Below, in pieces: positions 8,797 to 17,215 of a stretch of DNA of 64,000 nt. Below the pieces are notes generated by a model. The model had not been told where the DNA came from. It did no database searches and worked only from the letters and a program-made list of their open reading frames with translations. Location: NCBI RefSeq assembly GCF_004114535.1, contig NZ_LBJC01000032.1:117841-181840 (forward strand), written 5' to 3'. Each line of letters starts with the position of its first letter. Position 1 is the stretch's first letter. Position numbers and translations under genes: made by a program. The stretch comes from Bradyrhizobium nanningense. GTDB lineage: Bacteria; Pseudomonadota; Alphaproteobacteria; Rhizobiales; Xanthobacteraceae.

Positions 8797-9072
8797 CTAT
8801 CTCGCCACGAGATCCTGATAGTCCGCGTGCTTCTCGACCCACGCTTTCACGAACGGACATTGCGGGATCAGCTTCAATCCGGCACTGCGGACCTGGTCGA
8901 GCGCGCCTTGCACCAGCTTCGAGCCGACGCCCTTGCCGCCGAGTTCTTTCGGCACGTCGGTGTGCTCGAAGGTGATCACGTTGCCGTCGAGCTTGTAATG
9001 TTCGGTCGCAAGATGGCCGTCGACCTCCAGCTCGAAGTGGCGATGGGCCTTGTTGTCGATAACGTCGCTCAT
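8797..9072 (-). CDS. YjdJ-type GNAT N-acetyltransferase
   Basis: 91 residues from the ATG at 9072, chosen because it aligns with the start of the paralogue at 6845-7120; a GTG 48 nt upstream is a less likely alternative. It shows the YjdJ pattern: FEHTDVPKELGGKGVGSKLVQGAL (acetyl-CoA binding loop) followed by LIPQCPFVKAWVEKH. The two copies bracket the TPR and SPW genes and face the same way, suggesting an old duplication. Substrate unknown. Confidence 0.88.
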   Translation of the reverse strand: MSDVIDNKAHRHFELEVDGHLATEHYKLDGNVITFEHTDVPKELGGKGVGSKLVQGALDQVRSAGLKLIPQCPFVKAWVEKHADYQDLVAR

Positions 9073-9159
9073 GTCGTCGATCTTCCAGCCGTTGGCCTCG
9101 CGCACGACTTCGTAACGCACGATTGGGTCGGCAGGTTTCAGCTGTGACTGCGGTTCACG

Positions 9160-9519
9160 TCAATCGGCGGCTTTGGCCAGCCTGGAATCTTCGGGCTGTT
9201 GCGGCGGGCGCAGGCACCCCTGGCAGATGACCAGGGAGCGGTTGAGCCTGGCATCCTGCTCGGCCTCGCTGCCGTCCTGCGCCTGCCACCATTCCTTCGA
9301 CTGGGACTGCAGCTCGACTTGCGACCTGTTGCGCTCGGATCGGGCCGCCGCGCGCGTTGGTTGCGAGGCCGCATGCGGCCGATTGGGATCCTCGCCGGCG
9401 CCATCCCAGGCATAACGTGCAGGCTTGAAGGCGGGATCGGGCGCCAGGTGCGCCTGAGGACCCACAGCACATCCGGCGAGCGCCAGCGACAACAGGAGGA
9501 AGGCGGACGCTTTGACCAT
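9160..9519 (-). CDS. Small lipoprotein of unknown function
   Basis: 119 residues from the ATG at 9519. The N-terminus is a clear lipoprotein signal with the lipobox LALAGC (Cys about residue 17). The mature part is polar, with KEWWQAQ and two further cysteines in ICQGC near the end, a possible metal or redox pair. No known domain recognised. It is divergent from the secreted protein gene at 9614, sharing a short promoter region. Confidence 0.7.
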   Translation of the reverse strand: MVKASAFLLLSLALAGCAVGPQAHLAPDPAFKPARYAWDGAGEDPNRPHAASQPTRAAARSERNRSQVELQSQSKEWWQAQDGSEAEQDARLNRSLVICQGCLRPPQQPEDSRLAKAAD

Positions 9520-9613
9520 GATGCGACACTCTGTACGCAAGAACTCAGCGAGGGTGCGCCGATCATGTTTAAAATTCCCTGAACGATTGCGGTTACAGAA
9601 GCGACCAACGCCC

Positions 9614-10108
9614 ATGCGCCATCCGATGCTTCTGCTTGTTCTGGTCGCCTCCGCCGCGTGGGCCGAGGATGCGAAGCCGTTCAATCCGTCCGACTATCCC
9701 CCCGGCGTGCAGACGGCGCTGCGCTATGCCAATGAGGAATGCACCAGCCAGGACGGTGGCGAGGTGAGCTTCGCGCCCGATACGGTGCGCCAGATCGACC
9801 TGACCGGCGACGGCCGCGACGACTACATCGTCGATTTCAGCGAGACCAAATGCGGTGGCCGCGAGACCACCTATTGCGGAACCGGCGGCTGCGTCATGAA
9901 CATCCTGGTGACGCTGCCGGACGGCAGCGTACGCAAGGTGTTCGACGGCTATGTCCGCAGCTACACGATCATGCCGCCGGCAGTGAAGCGCGGAGCCGCG
10001 CGCATTCGCTTCGATCTGCATGGCAGCTTTTGCGGCGGCTTTGGCCCGCAGGCCTGCGTCAAGCAGAAGACCATCACGGCGACGCCGTTTGCGTTCAAGC
10101 AGCCGTAG
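9614..10108 (+). CDS. Secreted cysteine-rich protein of unknown function
   Basis: 164 residues starting at the ATG at 9614, with a signal peptide ending AAWA. The mature region contains six or more cysteines and a DLTGDGRDDYIVDF segment resembling a calcium-binding or FG-GAP-like loop, followed by CGTGGCVMNILV. The shape matches short periplasmic proteins found widely in Bradyrhizobium with no assigned role. The start is supported by the signal peptide more than by the weak upstream ribosome-binding site. Confidence 0.65.
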   Translation: MRHPMLLLVLVASAAWAEDAKPFNPSDYPPGVQTALRYANEECTSQDGGEVSFAPDTVRQIDLTGDGRDDYIVDFSETKCGGRETTYCGTGGCVMNILVTLPDGSVRKVFDGYVRSYTIMPPAVKRGAARIRFDLHGSFCGGFGPQACVKQKTITATPFAFKQP

Positions 10109-10213
10109 GGCAGGTGTGCGGCCGGCGGCCTTGCAGAGGCGCCGGCGATGGCGATAAATGGGTCGCAATGAGCGGGCGGCCAGCGCGCCGTTCGCCCTCG
10201 AAGAGGAAGCCCC

Positions 10214-11821
10214 ATGCAGCCCTTGCGCATGTCCCGTCGCGTCATGAATCTCGCTCATATGCTGACCCAGAATGCGCGGCGGCATGGGTCACGTCCCGGC
10301 TTCATTTGGGGAGACAAATCCTGGACCTGGCGGCAGATCGATGCGCGGGTCTCGGCGCTGGCCGCAGCGCTCGCTGCGCGCGGCATTGCCAAGGGTGACC
10401 GCATCCTCGTCCATTCCAAGAATGGCGACGAGATGTTCTTTTCGATGTTCGCCGCGTTCCGGCTCGGCGCGGTCTGGGTGCCCACCAATTTCCGTCTGAT
10501 GCCGGACGAGGTGACTTATCTCGCAGAAGCCTCCGGGGCGAAGGCGTTTCTGTGCCATGTCGATTTTCCCGAACACGCGGCGGCCGTGAAGGGCGGTGCG
10601 CTGGAGTTCACCTGGAGCCTCGACGGCAAGGGCGCGTTCGGCGAGACGTCCGTTGCTGAGGCCATCGCCTCGCGAGGCGGAGAGGAGGTCCAGAACGTCG
10701 CCGTCGAGCACGATGATCCCTGCTGGTTCTTCTTTACCTCGGGTACCACCGGTCGGTCCAAGGCCGCGGTGCTGACCCACGGCCAGATGGGATTTGTCGT
10801 CACCAACCATCTCGCCGATCTCACACCCGGCGTCACCGAGCACGACGCCTCGCTGGTGGTGGCGCCGCTCTCGCATGGCGCCGGCGTGCATCAGCTGGTG
10901 CAGACCGCGCGCGGCGTCTGCACCGTTTTGCTGCCGACGGAGAAGTTCGACATCGACGAGGCGTTCCGCCTGATCGAAAGGCATCGGGTCGCCAATCTCT
11001 TCACCGTGCCGACGATCCTCAAGATGATGGTCGAGCATCCCGCAATCGACAAATACGATCATTCCTCGCTGCGTCACGTGATCTATGCGGGTGCGCCGAT
11101 GTATCGCGAGGACCAGAAGACCGCGCTGAAGAAGCTCGGCAAGGTCATCGTGCAGTATTTTGGCCTCGGCGAGGTCACCGGCAACATCACCGTGCTGCCG
11201 GCGGCGCTGCACGACGCTGAGGATAGTCCGCATGCCAGGATCGGCACCTGCGGCTTCGAGCGCACGGCCATGCAGGTCTCGATCCAGGACGACGAGGGCC
11301 GCGAGCTTGCGGCCAACCAGAGCGGCGAGATCTGCGTGATTGGGCCTGCGGTACTCGCGGGCTATTACGACAATCCCGAAGCCAATGCGAAGGCGTTCCG
11401 CAACGGCTGGTTTCGCACCGGCGATCTCGGCCACATGGACGAGGAGGGATTCGTCTACATCACGGGCCGCGCCTCCGACATGTACATCTCCGGCGGCTCC
11501 AACATCTATCCGCGCGAGATCGAGGAGAAGATTTTGACGCATCCCGCCGTTGGCGAGGTTGCCGTGCTCGGCGTACCCGATGCGACCTGGGGCGAGGTCG
11601 GCGTTGCCGTCTGCGTGGCGCGCGAAGGCGAGAAGCCGGTGAGCGAGGCCGAGATGGCGGCGTTCCTCGGCCCGAAGGTGCCGCGCTACAAGATGCCGAA
11701 GCGGTTCTTCTTCTGGGAGGCTTTGCCGAAATCCGGCTATGGCAAGGTGCCGAAACGCATGGTGCGCGACGAGCTCGAGGCCCGCGGCCTGCTCGATCTC
11801 GACAAGACGAAGGCAGGCTGA
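10214..11821 (+). CDS. Acyl-CoA synthetase (AMP-forming, class I adenylate-forming)
   Basis: 535 residues, start at the ATG at 10214 with GAGGAAG upstream. It ligates a carboxylic acid to CoA via an acyl-adenylate. Visible motifs: A3 TSGTTGRSKAAVLTHG from about residue 175, the A5-like YFGLGEVTG, A7/A8 GWFRTGDLGHMDEEGF and GRASDMYISGGSNIYPREIE, and the catalytic A10 lysine in KSGYGK (Lys511). The chain-length preference cannot be read from sequence. The PPC-domain gene starts 9 nt after its stop, so the two are probably one operon. Confidence 0.93.
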   Translation: MQPLRMSRRVMNLAHMLTQNARRHGSRPGFIWGDKSWTWRQIDARVSALAAALAARGIAKGDRILVHSKNGDEMFFSMFAAFRLGAVWVPTNFRLMPDEVTYLAEASGAKAFLCHVDFPEHAAAVKGGALEFTWSLDGKGAFGETSVAEAIASRGGEEVQNVAVEHDDPCWFFFTSGTTGRSKAAVLTHGQMGFVVTNHLADLTPGVTEHDASLVVAPLSHGAGVHQLVQTARGVCTVLLPTEKFDIDEAFRLIERHRVANLFTVPTILKMMVEHPAIDKYDHSSLRHVIYAGAPMYREDQKTALKKLGKVIVQYFGLGEVTGNITVLPAALHDAEDSPHARIGTCGFERTAMQVSIQDDEGRELAANQSGEICVIGPAVLAGYYDNPEANAKAFRNGWFRTGDLGHMDEEGFVYITGRASDMYISGGSNIYPREIEEKILTHPAVGEVAVLGVPDATWGEVGVAVCVAREGEKPVSEAEMAAFLGPKVPRYKMPKRFFFWEALPKSGYGKVPKRMVRDELEARGLLDLDKTKAG

Positions 11822-11830
11822 GCGCAGGTG

Positions 11831-12691
11831 ATGCGGAATATCAAGCAGCCGGGCGTGCCGCTCGTAGAACGCATCCAATGGGTGGAGGCGAGGGGACGCG
11901 CTTTCTCCTTCACGCTTGAGGCAGGCGTACCGCTGCTCGAGGCCGCGCGACGCGGTTTTGCGGCCGTGGGTTTTACGAGCGGCGTGCTCAACTTCCGGCA
12001 CGGCGCGCTCGGCCCGTTCGCCTATGTCATGCCGGCGCTGTCGAAGACCGGCGAGAACGCGGCGTTCTACAGCGAGACCTTCCGGCCCGCTGGCGTTACG
12101 CGCACAAAGCTCGGCAGCATGACGCTCGGCATGCGCGAGGGGGCGCCGTTCTTTCACTGCCATGGGCTGTGGACGGAGGCGGACGGCAAGGCCAGCGGCG
12201 GCCACATGCTGCCGGACGAGACTGTCGTCGCCGAACCGTTCGAGGTCGACGCATTCGGTATCGACGGTGCGGTGTTCACCGCCGAGCCCGATCCCGAGAC
12301 CAATTTCAAGCTGTTTGGGCCGGTGGCGGCTGCGAGCACCGGCGCGCGCACCACGAGCCGCGCGTTTGCGCTGCGGCTGCGGCCGAACCAGGATTTTGCT
12401 GGCGCGCTCGAAGAGTTTTGCCGCGCGCACGGCATCGCGCGGGCGAAGATCCATGGCGGCGTCGGCTCGACCATCGGCGCCCGCTTCACTCACGGCGGGG
12501 TGACCGAGCCGTTTGCGACCGAGCTTGCGGCGACGGCCGGTCTGATCGCGCCCGGGCCCTCCGGCACGCTCGAAGCTGCGCTCGATGTCGCGCTGATCGA
12601 CTACACCGGCGGCCTCGCCGAGGGGCGCCTCGTCCGCGGCGACAATCCAGTGCTGATGACCATGGAGCTGGTGTTGGAGGTTTTGGGTTAG
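11831..12691 (+). CDS. PPC/DUF296 double-domain protein
   Basis: 286 residues from ATG 11831 (a GTG sits directly upstream). Two copies of the plant-and-prokaryote-conserved (PPC/DUF296) fold are apparent: residues about 15-135, and about 150-285 with the AFALRLRPNQDF start and the KIHGGVGST loop. A metal-site-like FFHCHG motif is in the first copy. PPC domains in plants accompany AT-hook DNA-binding proteins; bacterial stand-alone forms are uncharacterised trimeric metal-binding proteins. Its tight spacing with the acyl-CoA synthetase suggests a shared metabolic role. Confidence 0.8.
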   Translation: MRNIKQPGVPLVERIQWVEARGRAFSFTLEAGVPLLEAARRGFAAVGFTSGVLNFRHGALGPFAYVMPALSKTGENAAFYSETFRPAGVTRTKLGSMTLGMREGAPFFHCHGLWTEADGKASGGHMLPDETVVAEPFEVDAFGIDGAVFTAEPDPETNFKLFGPVAAASTGARTTSRAFALRLRPNQDFAGALEEFCRAHGIARAKIHGGVGSTIGARFTHGGVTEPFATELAATAGLIAPGPSGTLEAALDVALIDYTGGLAEGRLVRGDNPVLMTMELVLEVLG

Positions 12692-12799
12692 GGGGCGACC
12701 GGGGCTTGCGCCGGGAGCTACCTGCCGCTTGCGTGGCATCATTGTTCTCGCTACGTTCCGGTCTGGAATGCCGGTGGCGAAACGGACGGAGAGGCGGCT

Positions 12800-13567
12800 A
12801 TGGGCCGGCGGGGTCATCGCACGATCAACCTGCCGGCGCCGTATCTGAAGCGGGTCTGGCTCGACCCGTTGCAGGTGGGTGATCGCGAGGCCTATCCGTT
12901 TTGCCTGCCCATCTTCCCGGATGATTTCGAGCTGAGCTTCGACGCCGCCATCACGATCATCGTCGGAGAGAACGGCACCGGGAAGTCGACGATCCTCGAA
13001 GGCATCGCAGCGCTCGCCGGCTACGACGATGCTGGCGGCGGCAAGGGCTACATGCCAGTCGATCACTCCGAGGCGCGCGAGAAGATGGGCGGCCAACTCG
13101 CCAAGGCACTGCGCGCAAGCTGGCTGCCGAAGATCACCCATGGCTGGTTTTTTCGCGCCGAGAGCTTCTTCTCGGTCGCACGGTATCTTGACAAGGCCGC
13201 GCGCGACGCCGGCCAGGTCGGTCCGGACTTCCTGTCGCACTCCCACGGCGAAGGCTTCCTGCGCTTCTTCGAGGAGCGCTGTCAGCGCCAGGGCATCTTC
13301 ATCTTCGACGAGCCGGAATCGGCGCTGTCGCCGGCACGCCAGATCGAGTTCTTGAAGCTGCTGCGGCGCATGGAAGACTCCCGCATCTGCCAGGTGATCA
13401 TGGCGACCCATGCGCCTCTGCTGATGGCTTACCCGAATGCGCGGCTGCTGCGGCTCGGGAAATACGGCCTGGAGCCTGTTACGGTGGAGCAGACCGATCA
13501 TTACCGGGTGATGCGGGAGTTCTGCGACGATCCGCGTGGGTTCGTGGAGGCGACGCTGGGGGAGTGA
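12800..13567 (+). CDS. Stand-alone AAA (ABC-type) ATPase
   Basis: 255 residues, ATG at 12800 after GGAGAGGCGG. Walker A GENGTGKST is at 56-64, an ABC-signature-like HSHGEG at about 146-151, Walker B IFIFDEPE with Asp169/Glu170, and a switch histidine in MATHAP (His203). It lacks membrane parts and has only a short insertion, so it looks like the small SMC/OLD-like ATPases annotated AAA_15/AAA_21. No partner nuclease is adjacent, so defence or repair roles remain open. Flanked downstream by a kilobase of repeats. Confidence 0.85.
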   Translation: MGRRGHRTINLPAPYLKRVWLDPLQVGDREAYPFCLPIFPDDFELSFDAAITIIVGENGTGKSTILEGIAALAGYDDAGGGKGYMPVDHSEAREKMGGQLAKALRASWLPKITHGWFFRAESFFSVARYLDKAARDAGQVGPDFLSHSHGEGFLRFFEERCQRQGIFIFDEPESALSPARQIEFLKLLRRMEDSRICQVIMATHAPLLMAYPNARLLRLGKYGLEPVTVEQTDHYRVMREFCDDPRGFVEATLGE

Positions 13568-13600
13568 TCGAAGGCGCGACCGACTCTCGCGCTTTCCGTC

Positions 13601-13678
13601 GTCATTGCGAGCGCAGCGAAGCAATCCAGAATCTTTTCGCGGCGACAGTCTGGATTGCCTCGCTGCGCTCGCAATGAC
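13601..13678. repeat. Long palindromic dispersed repeat (GTCATTGCGAGCG type)
   Basis: A near-perfect inverted repeat: GTCATTGCGAGCGCAGCGA and its complement bracket a 20-nt centre. It could fold into a stem of about 30 bp and lies 34 nt after the ATPase gene. The same arms are familiar from many Bradyrhizobium intergenic regions. Confidence 0.85.
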
Positions 13679-13708
13679 GGAGTACGAAGCGGCACCGTCT
13701 TCCGCTCT

Positions 13709-13877
13709 CGTGTCCCGGACAAGCTGCAACGCGCATAGCGCGTCGAAGACGCGCGTAAACGCGCTTATGGCGTTGCGGCGCAGAGCCGGGACCCAGCGGC
13801 CGAGCAACGCGCTGCTGCATGGGCCCCGGCTCTGCAGCGCATCGCCGAAGGGGCGCTGCACTGCGTCCGGGGCACGA
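13709..13877. repeat. Dispersed intergenic repeat (GTGTCCCGGACAAG type), copy 1
   Basis: Starts GTGTCCCGGACAAGCTGCAA and ends CTGCGTCCGGGGCACGAG, so the outer ends are complementary. Internal blocks GCGCAGAGCCGGGACCCAG and GCTGCACTGCGTCCGGGGC recur in copy 2 at 41367-41503. It has several nested short inverted repeats and no coding potential. Confidence 0.85.
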
Positions 13878-14638
13878 GAGCGAATTCATCTTTCCGCTCG
13901 AAACTCAATCGCACGCGCGGTTTCGCGTTCTCGCGGCATGATCTGCCCGAGCTTTTGCTTCAGTTGCGGCCCTCAAAAGTGCCGAGGGCGCAGGGAAGGC
14001 CGGGTGCCGGCTGGCACCCGCGGTCCACTGTGCGAAAGCGTGTGCTTAAGGAAGCTGCACAGCGGCATACAGGTGAAGCCAAACATCCGGCCTTCCCTGC
14101 GCAGTGGGTTTACGGCTTGCTCTCCCCGGGGAGCGATGCACTATTGCCCCCGTCGCCCCTGCGGATGGCTGATGCGCGCGCCCGGTTGGGCCGCAGCATC
14201 ACCGCCAGACTTGGCGCACAGACCCCGGGCGCCAGGACCACACGATTTTGCCGTACGCAGGCTGCACCGGTCGTGTCCGCGCAGGGAGCTGCTCACGGTG
14301 TGACCCGCCCTGCAGTCACCGTCGCGGCAACGCAGCCTGCGTCCACCACGTCCCACCCCGCATGTCGTGACGATCGCGATACGCCCCTCGGCCGGGCTGG
14401 GATGGGTGTCATATACGATAATCCGAACTTCTGATAAAGAGAAATATTTTGGCCCGATGGCGTTGACCTGCACCTGGGGTGTTTTGCCCGCCGGGCCCCG
14501 CAACAGGTTGTGGGTCGTGCCGCGTGCCGCCGCAACGGCGCCACGAACCGGTCTCCCCTCGGCCCCAAAATGCGCTAGGATGGCCGGGAGCGCGCGTCCC
14601 AAGTCGCGCGCCATCAACGAGACGCATGAGGAAACGAG
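13878..14638. other. Gene-free region with large structured repeat-like element
   Basis: No convincing gene. At 13988-14003 and 14087-14102 two perfect 16-nt arms (GCGCAGGGAAGGCCGG and its complement) enclose about 83 nt with an inner hairpin GGGTGCCGGCTGGCACCC. Downstream sequence to about 14350 is GC-rich and has the look of the long repeats seen between Bradyrhizobium genes. A more AT-rich part (14400-14460) could contain the promoter for the SRPBCC operon. Confidence 0.6.
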
Positions 14639-15217
14639 ATGAGGGTGACGATTGGACGGCGCACGGCTGTGGCTGCGGTGCTGACTGCCGCAGGAGCGGC
14701 GGCTTTGACGGTGGCTTTTGCGCCGGCTTTTTCACCGGCCTGGGCGCATGGGCCGACCCGGCAGAAGGTGCGGGAATCCATCGAGATCAACGCGCCGCAG
14801 GACAAGGTCTGGGCCGCGATCCGCAACTTTCAGGACATGAGCTGGCTTCCGCCCGTCACCAAGACCACGGGCGAGAAGGGCAACGAGGTCGGCGCGACGC
14901 GGCAGCTGACGCTGACGGGCGGGGCGACGGTCGACGAGGAGCTCTACAAATACGAGCCCGACATGATGAGCTATTCGTACCGGATCACCAAGGTCGACGT
15001 GAAGGTGTTGCCGGTGACCAATTATTCCTCGACCTTGACGGTGTCGCCGGCTCCCGACGGCAAGTCGAAGCTGGAATGGGCCGGCGCGTTCTACCGCGGC
15101 TTTCCCAACAACGATCCGCCGCCGGAGCTGAGCGACGAGGCCGCCAAGACCGCGGTGAGCGGTCTCTACAAGACCGGCCTCGAGGCGCTGAAGAAGAAGA
15201 TCGAGAGCGGTAGCTGA
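14639..15217 (+). CDS. Secreted SRPBCC (MxaD-like) protein
   Basis: 192 residues with a signal peptide ending SPAWA and an SRPBCC/polyketide-cyclase fold after about residue 45 (VRESIEINAPQDKVWAAIRNF is the typical first strand-helix). Periplasmic SRPBCC proteins of this type resemble MxaD, which accompanies methanol/alcohol dehydrogenase systems. The next gene starts 2 nt after its stop, so it is the first gene of a two-gene operon with a beta-propeller protein. The ligand is unknown. GAGGAAACGAG precedes the ATG. Confidence 0.85.
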   Translation: MRVTIGRRTAVAAVLTAAGAAALTVAFAPAFSPAWAHGPTRQKVRESIEINAPQDKVWAAIRNFQDMSWLPPVTKTTGEKGNEVGATRQLTLTGGATVDEELYKYEPDMMSYSYRITKVDVKVLPVTNYSSTLTVSPAPDGKSKLEWAGAFYRGFPNNDPPPELSDEAAKTAVSGLYKTGLEALKKKIESGS

Positions 15218-15219
15218 TC

Positions 15220-16173
15220 GTGCGGATGCTGGTTCTGGCGGCGCTCGCCGCCAGCCTTTGTCATGCCAGCCTCGGCAGCGCCGCTGCCGAGGAGGCGTTC
15301 GTCACCAACCAGCTCAGCGACGATCTGATGGTGGTGGATCTCGCGACCTCGCGGAGCGTCGCGACCATTCCGATCGGCGGCAAGCCGGCGGGCGTGGCCG
15401 TCAGCGCGGACGGCCGCTTTGCCTATGTGACGAGCCCGGACGCCAAGGCGGTGACGGTGGTGGACGCCGCCACGCGCCAGGTCGCAGGCCGCATCGAGGT
15501 CGGCGGCGGGCCGCTCGGTATTGCCGTCGCCCCCGATGGCAAGACGGTCTATGTCGCGGACTGGTACGCGGCGGCGGTGCGGGTGATCGATGCAGCCTCG
15601 CGCAGCGTCACCGCCAGCATCGCGGTCGGCGCCTCGCCATCGGGCCTTGCGGTGACGCCTGACGGCAAGCTGCTGCTCTCGGCGGACCGCGACGACGACA
15701 GCGTCTCGGTCGTCGACACCGCAACACACCAGCGCAAGGTGACGATCAAGGTCGGCACCCGCCCATTCGGCGTCACCATCGACGCCAAGGGCAAGCGCGC
15801 CTATACCGCCAATGTCGGCTCCGACGACGTCTCGGTGATCGACATTGCAGAAGGGCGCGAGATCGGCCGCGTGAAGGTCGGCATGCGGCCCTATGCGGTG
15901 GCGCTGACACAAGGCCGCGGCTTCGTCACCGACCAATATGGCGGCACCGTCAGCGTGTTCGATATTGCGAGCCTGAAGCCGATCAAGCGCATCAATGTCG
16001 GCGACTATCCGGAAGGGATCAACGCCACCGCCGACGGCAAGCGCGTCATCGTCGCGTGCTGGGAGAGCAACACGCTCGATATCATCGATGCGGTGGAGCT
16101 GAAGGTGATCGGCGAGGTCAAGACCGGCGACGGCCCAAGGGCGTTCGGGATGTTTTTGCGCAGGACGGAGTAG
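15220..16173 (+). CDS. Secreted YVTN-type beta-propeller protein
   Basis: 317 residues, GTG start. A signal peptide ends SAAAE (about residue 23). About seven blades repeat the VSVVDTATHQ...IKVGTRPFGVTIDAKGKRAYTAN pattern typical of YVTN/cytochrome-D1-like propellers. Related proteins occur beside PQQ-dependent alcohol oxidation genes. The operon with the MxaD-like gene suggests a periplasmic accessory function in that direction, but no dehydrogenase is in this window. Confidence 0.9.
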   Translation: MRMLVLAALAASLCHASLGSAAAEEAFVTNQLSDDLMVVDLATSRSVATIPIGGKPAGVAVSADGRFAYVTSPDAKAVTVVDAATRQVAGRIEVGGGPLGIAVAPDGKTVYVADWYAAAVRVIDAASRSVTASIAVGASPSGLAVTPDGKLLLSADRDDDSVSVVDTATHQRKVTIKVGTRPFGVTIDAKGKRAYTANVGSDDVSVIDIAEGREIGRVKVGMRPYAVALTQGRGFVTDQYGGTVSVFDIASLKPIKRINVGDYPEGINATADGKRVIVACWESNTLDIIDAVELKVIGEVKTGDGPRAFGMFLRRTE

Positions 16174-16180
16174 GGGATGT

Positions 16181-16296
16181 GTAGGGTGGGTTAGCGAAGC
16201 GTAACCCACCACTTCTCTGTCTGCGTGGAAAGCAAAGAGGCGGGTTACGCCGAGCAGATGCGCGCTTTGCGCATCTGCAGGGCTAACCCACCCTAC
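16181..16296. repeat. Palindromic dispersed repeat (GTAGGGTGGGTTAGC type)
   Basis: The ends GTAGGGTGGGTTA and TAACCCACCCTAC are perfect complements 116 nt apart, with an inner GCAGATGCGCGCTTTGCGCATCTGC hairpin. It lies between convergent genes and overlaps the last codons and the stop of the HAD gene. Confidence 0.9.
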
Positions 16297-16924
16297 GATT
16301 ACGGCACACCGCGTCCGCAATCTCATCCATCCGCTCGAACACATGCTCCGGCGCCCGCGCCCGCAGCGCCGCCGGCGCCGCATAACCCCAGCATACAGCG
16401 CCGCAGGCAATTCCCACCGCGCGCGCCGCCTCGATGTCGCGGACCTCGTCGCCGATGGCGATGACCTGGCCCGGCTCCACGCCGGCGCGGCGGACGACAC
16501 GGCGGAATTTCGCGGGCTTGCCGAACAGCGATGCCGCGCAGTCGAAATGCGCAAACAGCGCGGTCGCCTCGCCAAGCTTCTCGCGCGCATTGGCCTCGCT
16601 GTCGGACGTCACCAGCGCCAGCTGCACGCCGTTCTCCGCGAGCGTCCGCAGCATCGCCTCGACGCCCGCAAACAGCGAGATCTCAGCTGCTGCCTCCGCC
16701 TTCAGCCGCCGCGCATGCCGCGCGATCGCCGGCAGCTTCCACAAGGGCACTTCGAGCTGGCTCAGGATCTCGCGCGTCGACGCATGCCGCAGGCCCTCGA
16801 TGTCCTCATCAGCGACGCGACGAAAGTCGAAGCGATCGGCGATGTCGTTGACGGTGCGCAGGAACCACGGAAAGCTGTCGGCCAGCGTGCCGTCGAGGTC
16901 GAAGATGGCGAGGGCGTAGGGCAT
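16283..16924 (-). CDS. HAD-superfamily hydrolase (phosphoglycolate phosphatase-like)
   Basis: 213 residues, ATG at 16924. Motif I FDLDGTLADS (residues 7-16) carries the nucleophile Asp and general acid Asp; motif II is LVTSDS, a motif III lysine lies in LFGKPAKF and motif IV is AIGDEVRDIEAA. A helical C1 cap lies between motifs I and II. The family hydrolyses small phosphate esters; the substrate is not predictable. Its final RRVG and TAG stop are supplied by the dispersed repeat at 16181-16296, implying the original 3' end was replaced. Confidence 0.9.
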   Translation of the reverse strand: MPYALAIFDLDGTLADSFPWFLRTVNDIADRFDFRRVADEDIEGLRHASTREILSQLEVPLWKLPAIARHARRLKAEAAAEISLFAGVEAMLRTLAENGVQLALVTSDSEANAREKLGEATALFAHFDCAASLFGKPAKFRRVVRRAGVEPGQVIAIGDEVRDIEAARAVGIACGAVCWGYAAPAALRARAPEHVFERMDEIADAVCRNRRVG

Positions 16925-16993
16925 GGAGCCGGTTGCAGTTCGCTGACAAGCGGGATGTGGCGTGCTATCATTGGGCAGAATTCGAGGAGAGCC

Positions 16994-17215
16994 ATGCGGC
17001 ACGAGCGGATTGAAATCAACCCGGCGATCATGGACGGCAAGCCCGTGATCCGCGGGACGCGCGTGCCGGTCGAATTGGTGTTGCGCGAACTGGGCGCGGG
17101 TATGACCACCGAGGCCATCATCGCTGAGCACCCGCGGCTTACGCCCGATGATATTCGGGCGGCGCAAGCGTTCGCGGCCGACTATTTGGCCGACGAAGAC
17201 ATCATTTATCGCTGA
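16994..17215 (+). CDS. DUF433 antitoxin-like protein
   Basis: 73 residues, ATG at 16994 with GAGGAGAG just upstream. The sequence HERIEINPAIMDGKPVIRGT is the hallmark of DUF433, a winged-helix family found as the first gene of type II toxin-antitoxin pairs with a DUF5615 PIN-like toxin. The matching toxin reading frame follows immediately but is broken. The protein should bind its own promoter and the toxin; both points are family inference. Confidence 0.9.
   Translation: MRHERIEINPAIMDGKPVIRGTRVPVELVLRELGAGMTTEAIIAEHPRLTPDDIRAAQAFAADYLADEDIIYR

Noticed and set aside
12800..13567. Phage-defence system built on the AAA ATPase
   Set aside because: No nuclease, reverse transcriptase or other effector is adjacent; a lone ATPase is not enough evidence.
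10289..13861. Very long open frame on the minus strand (about 1190 codons)
   Set aside because: It lies opposite the acyl-CoA synthetase, PPC and ATPase genes, whose motifs are clear. It has no family features and runs through repeats, as expected for antisense frames in GC-rich DNA.
13601..13877. CRISPR array
   Set aside because: The repeats are single palindromes of different families without regular spacers.
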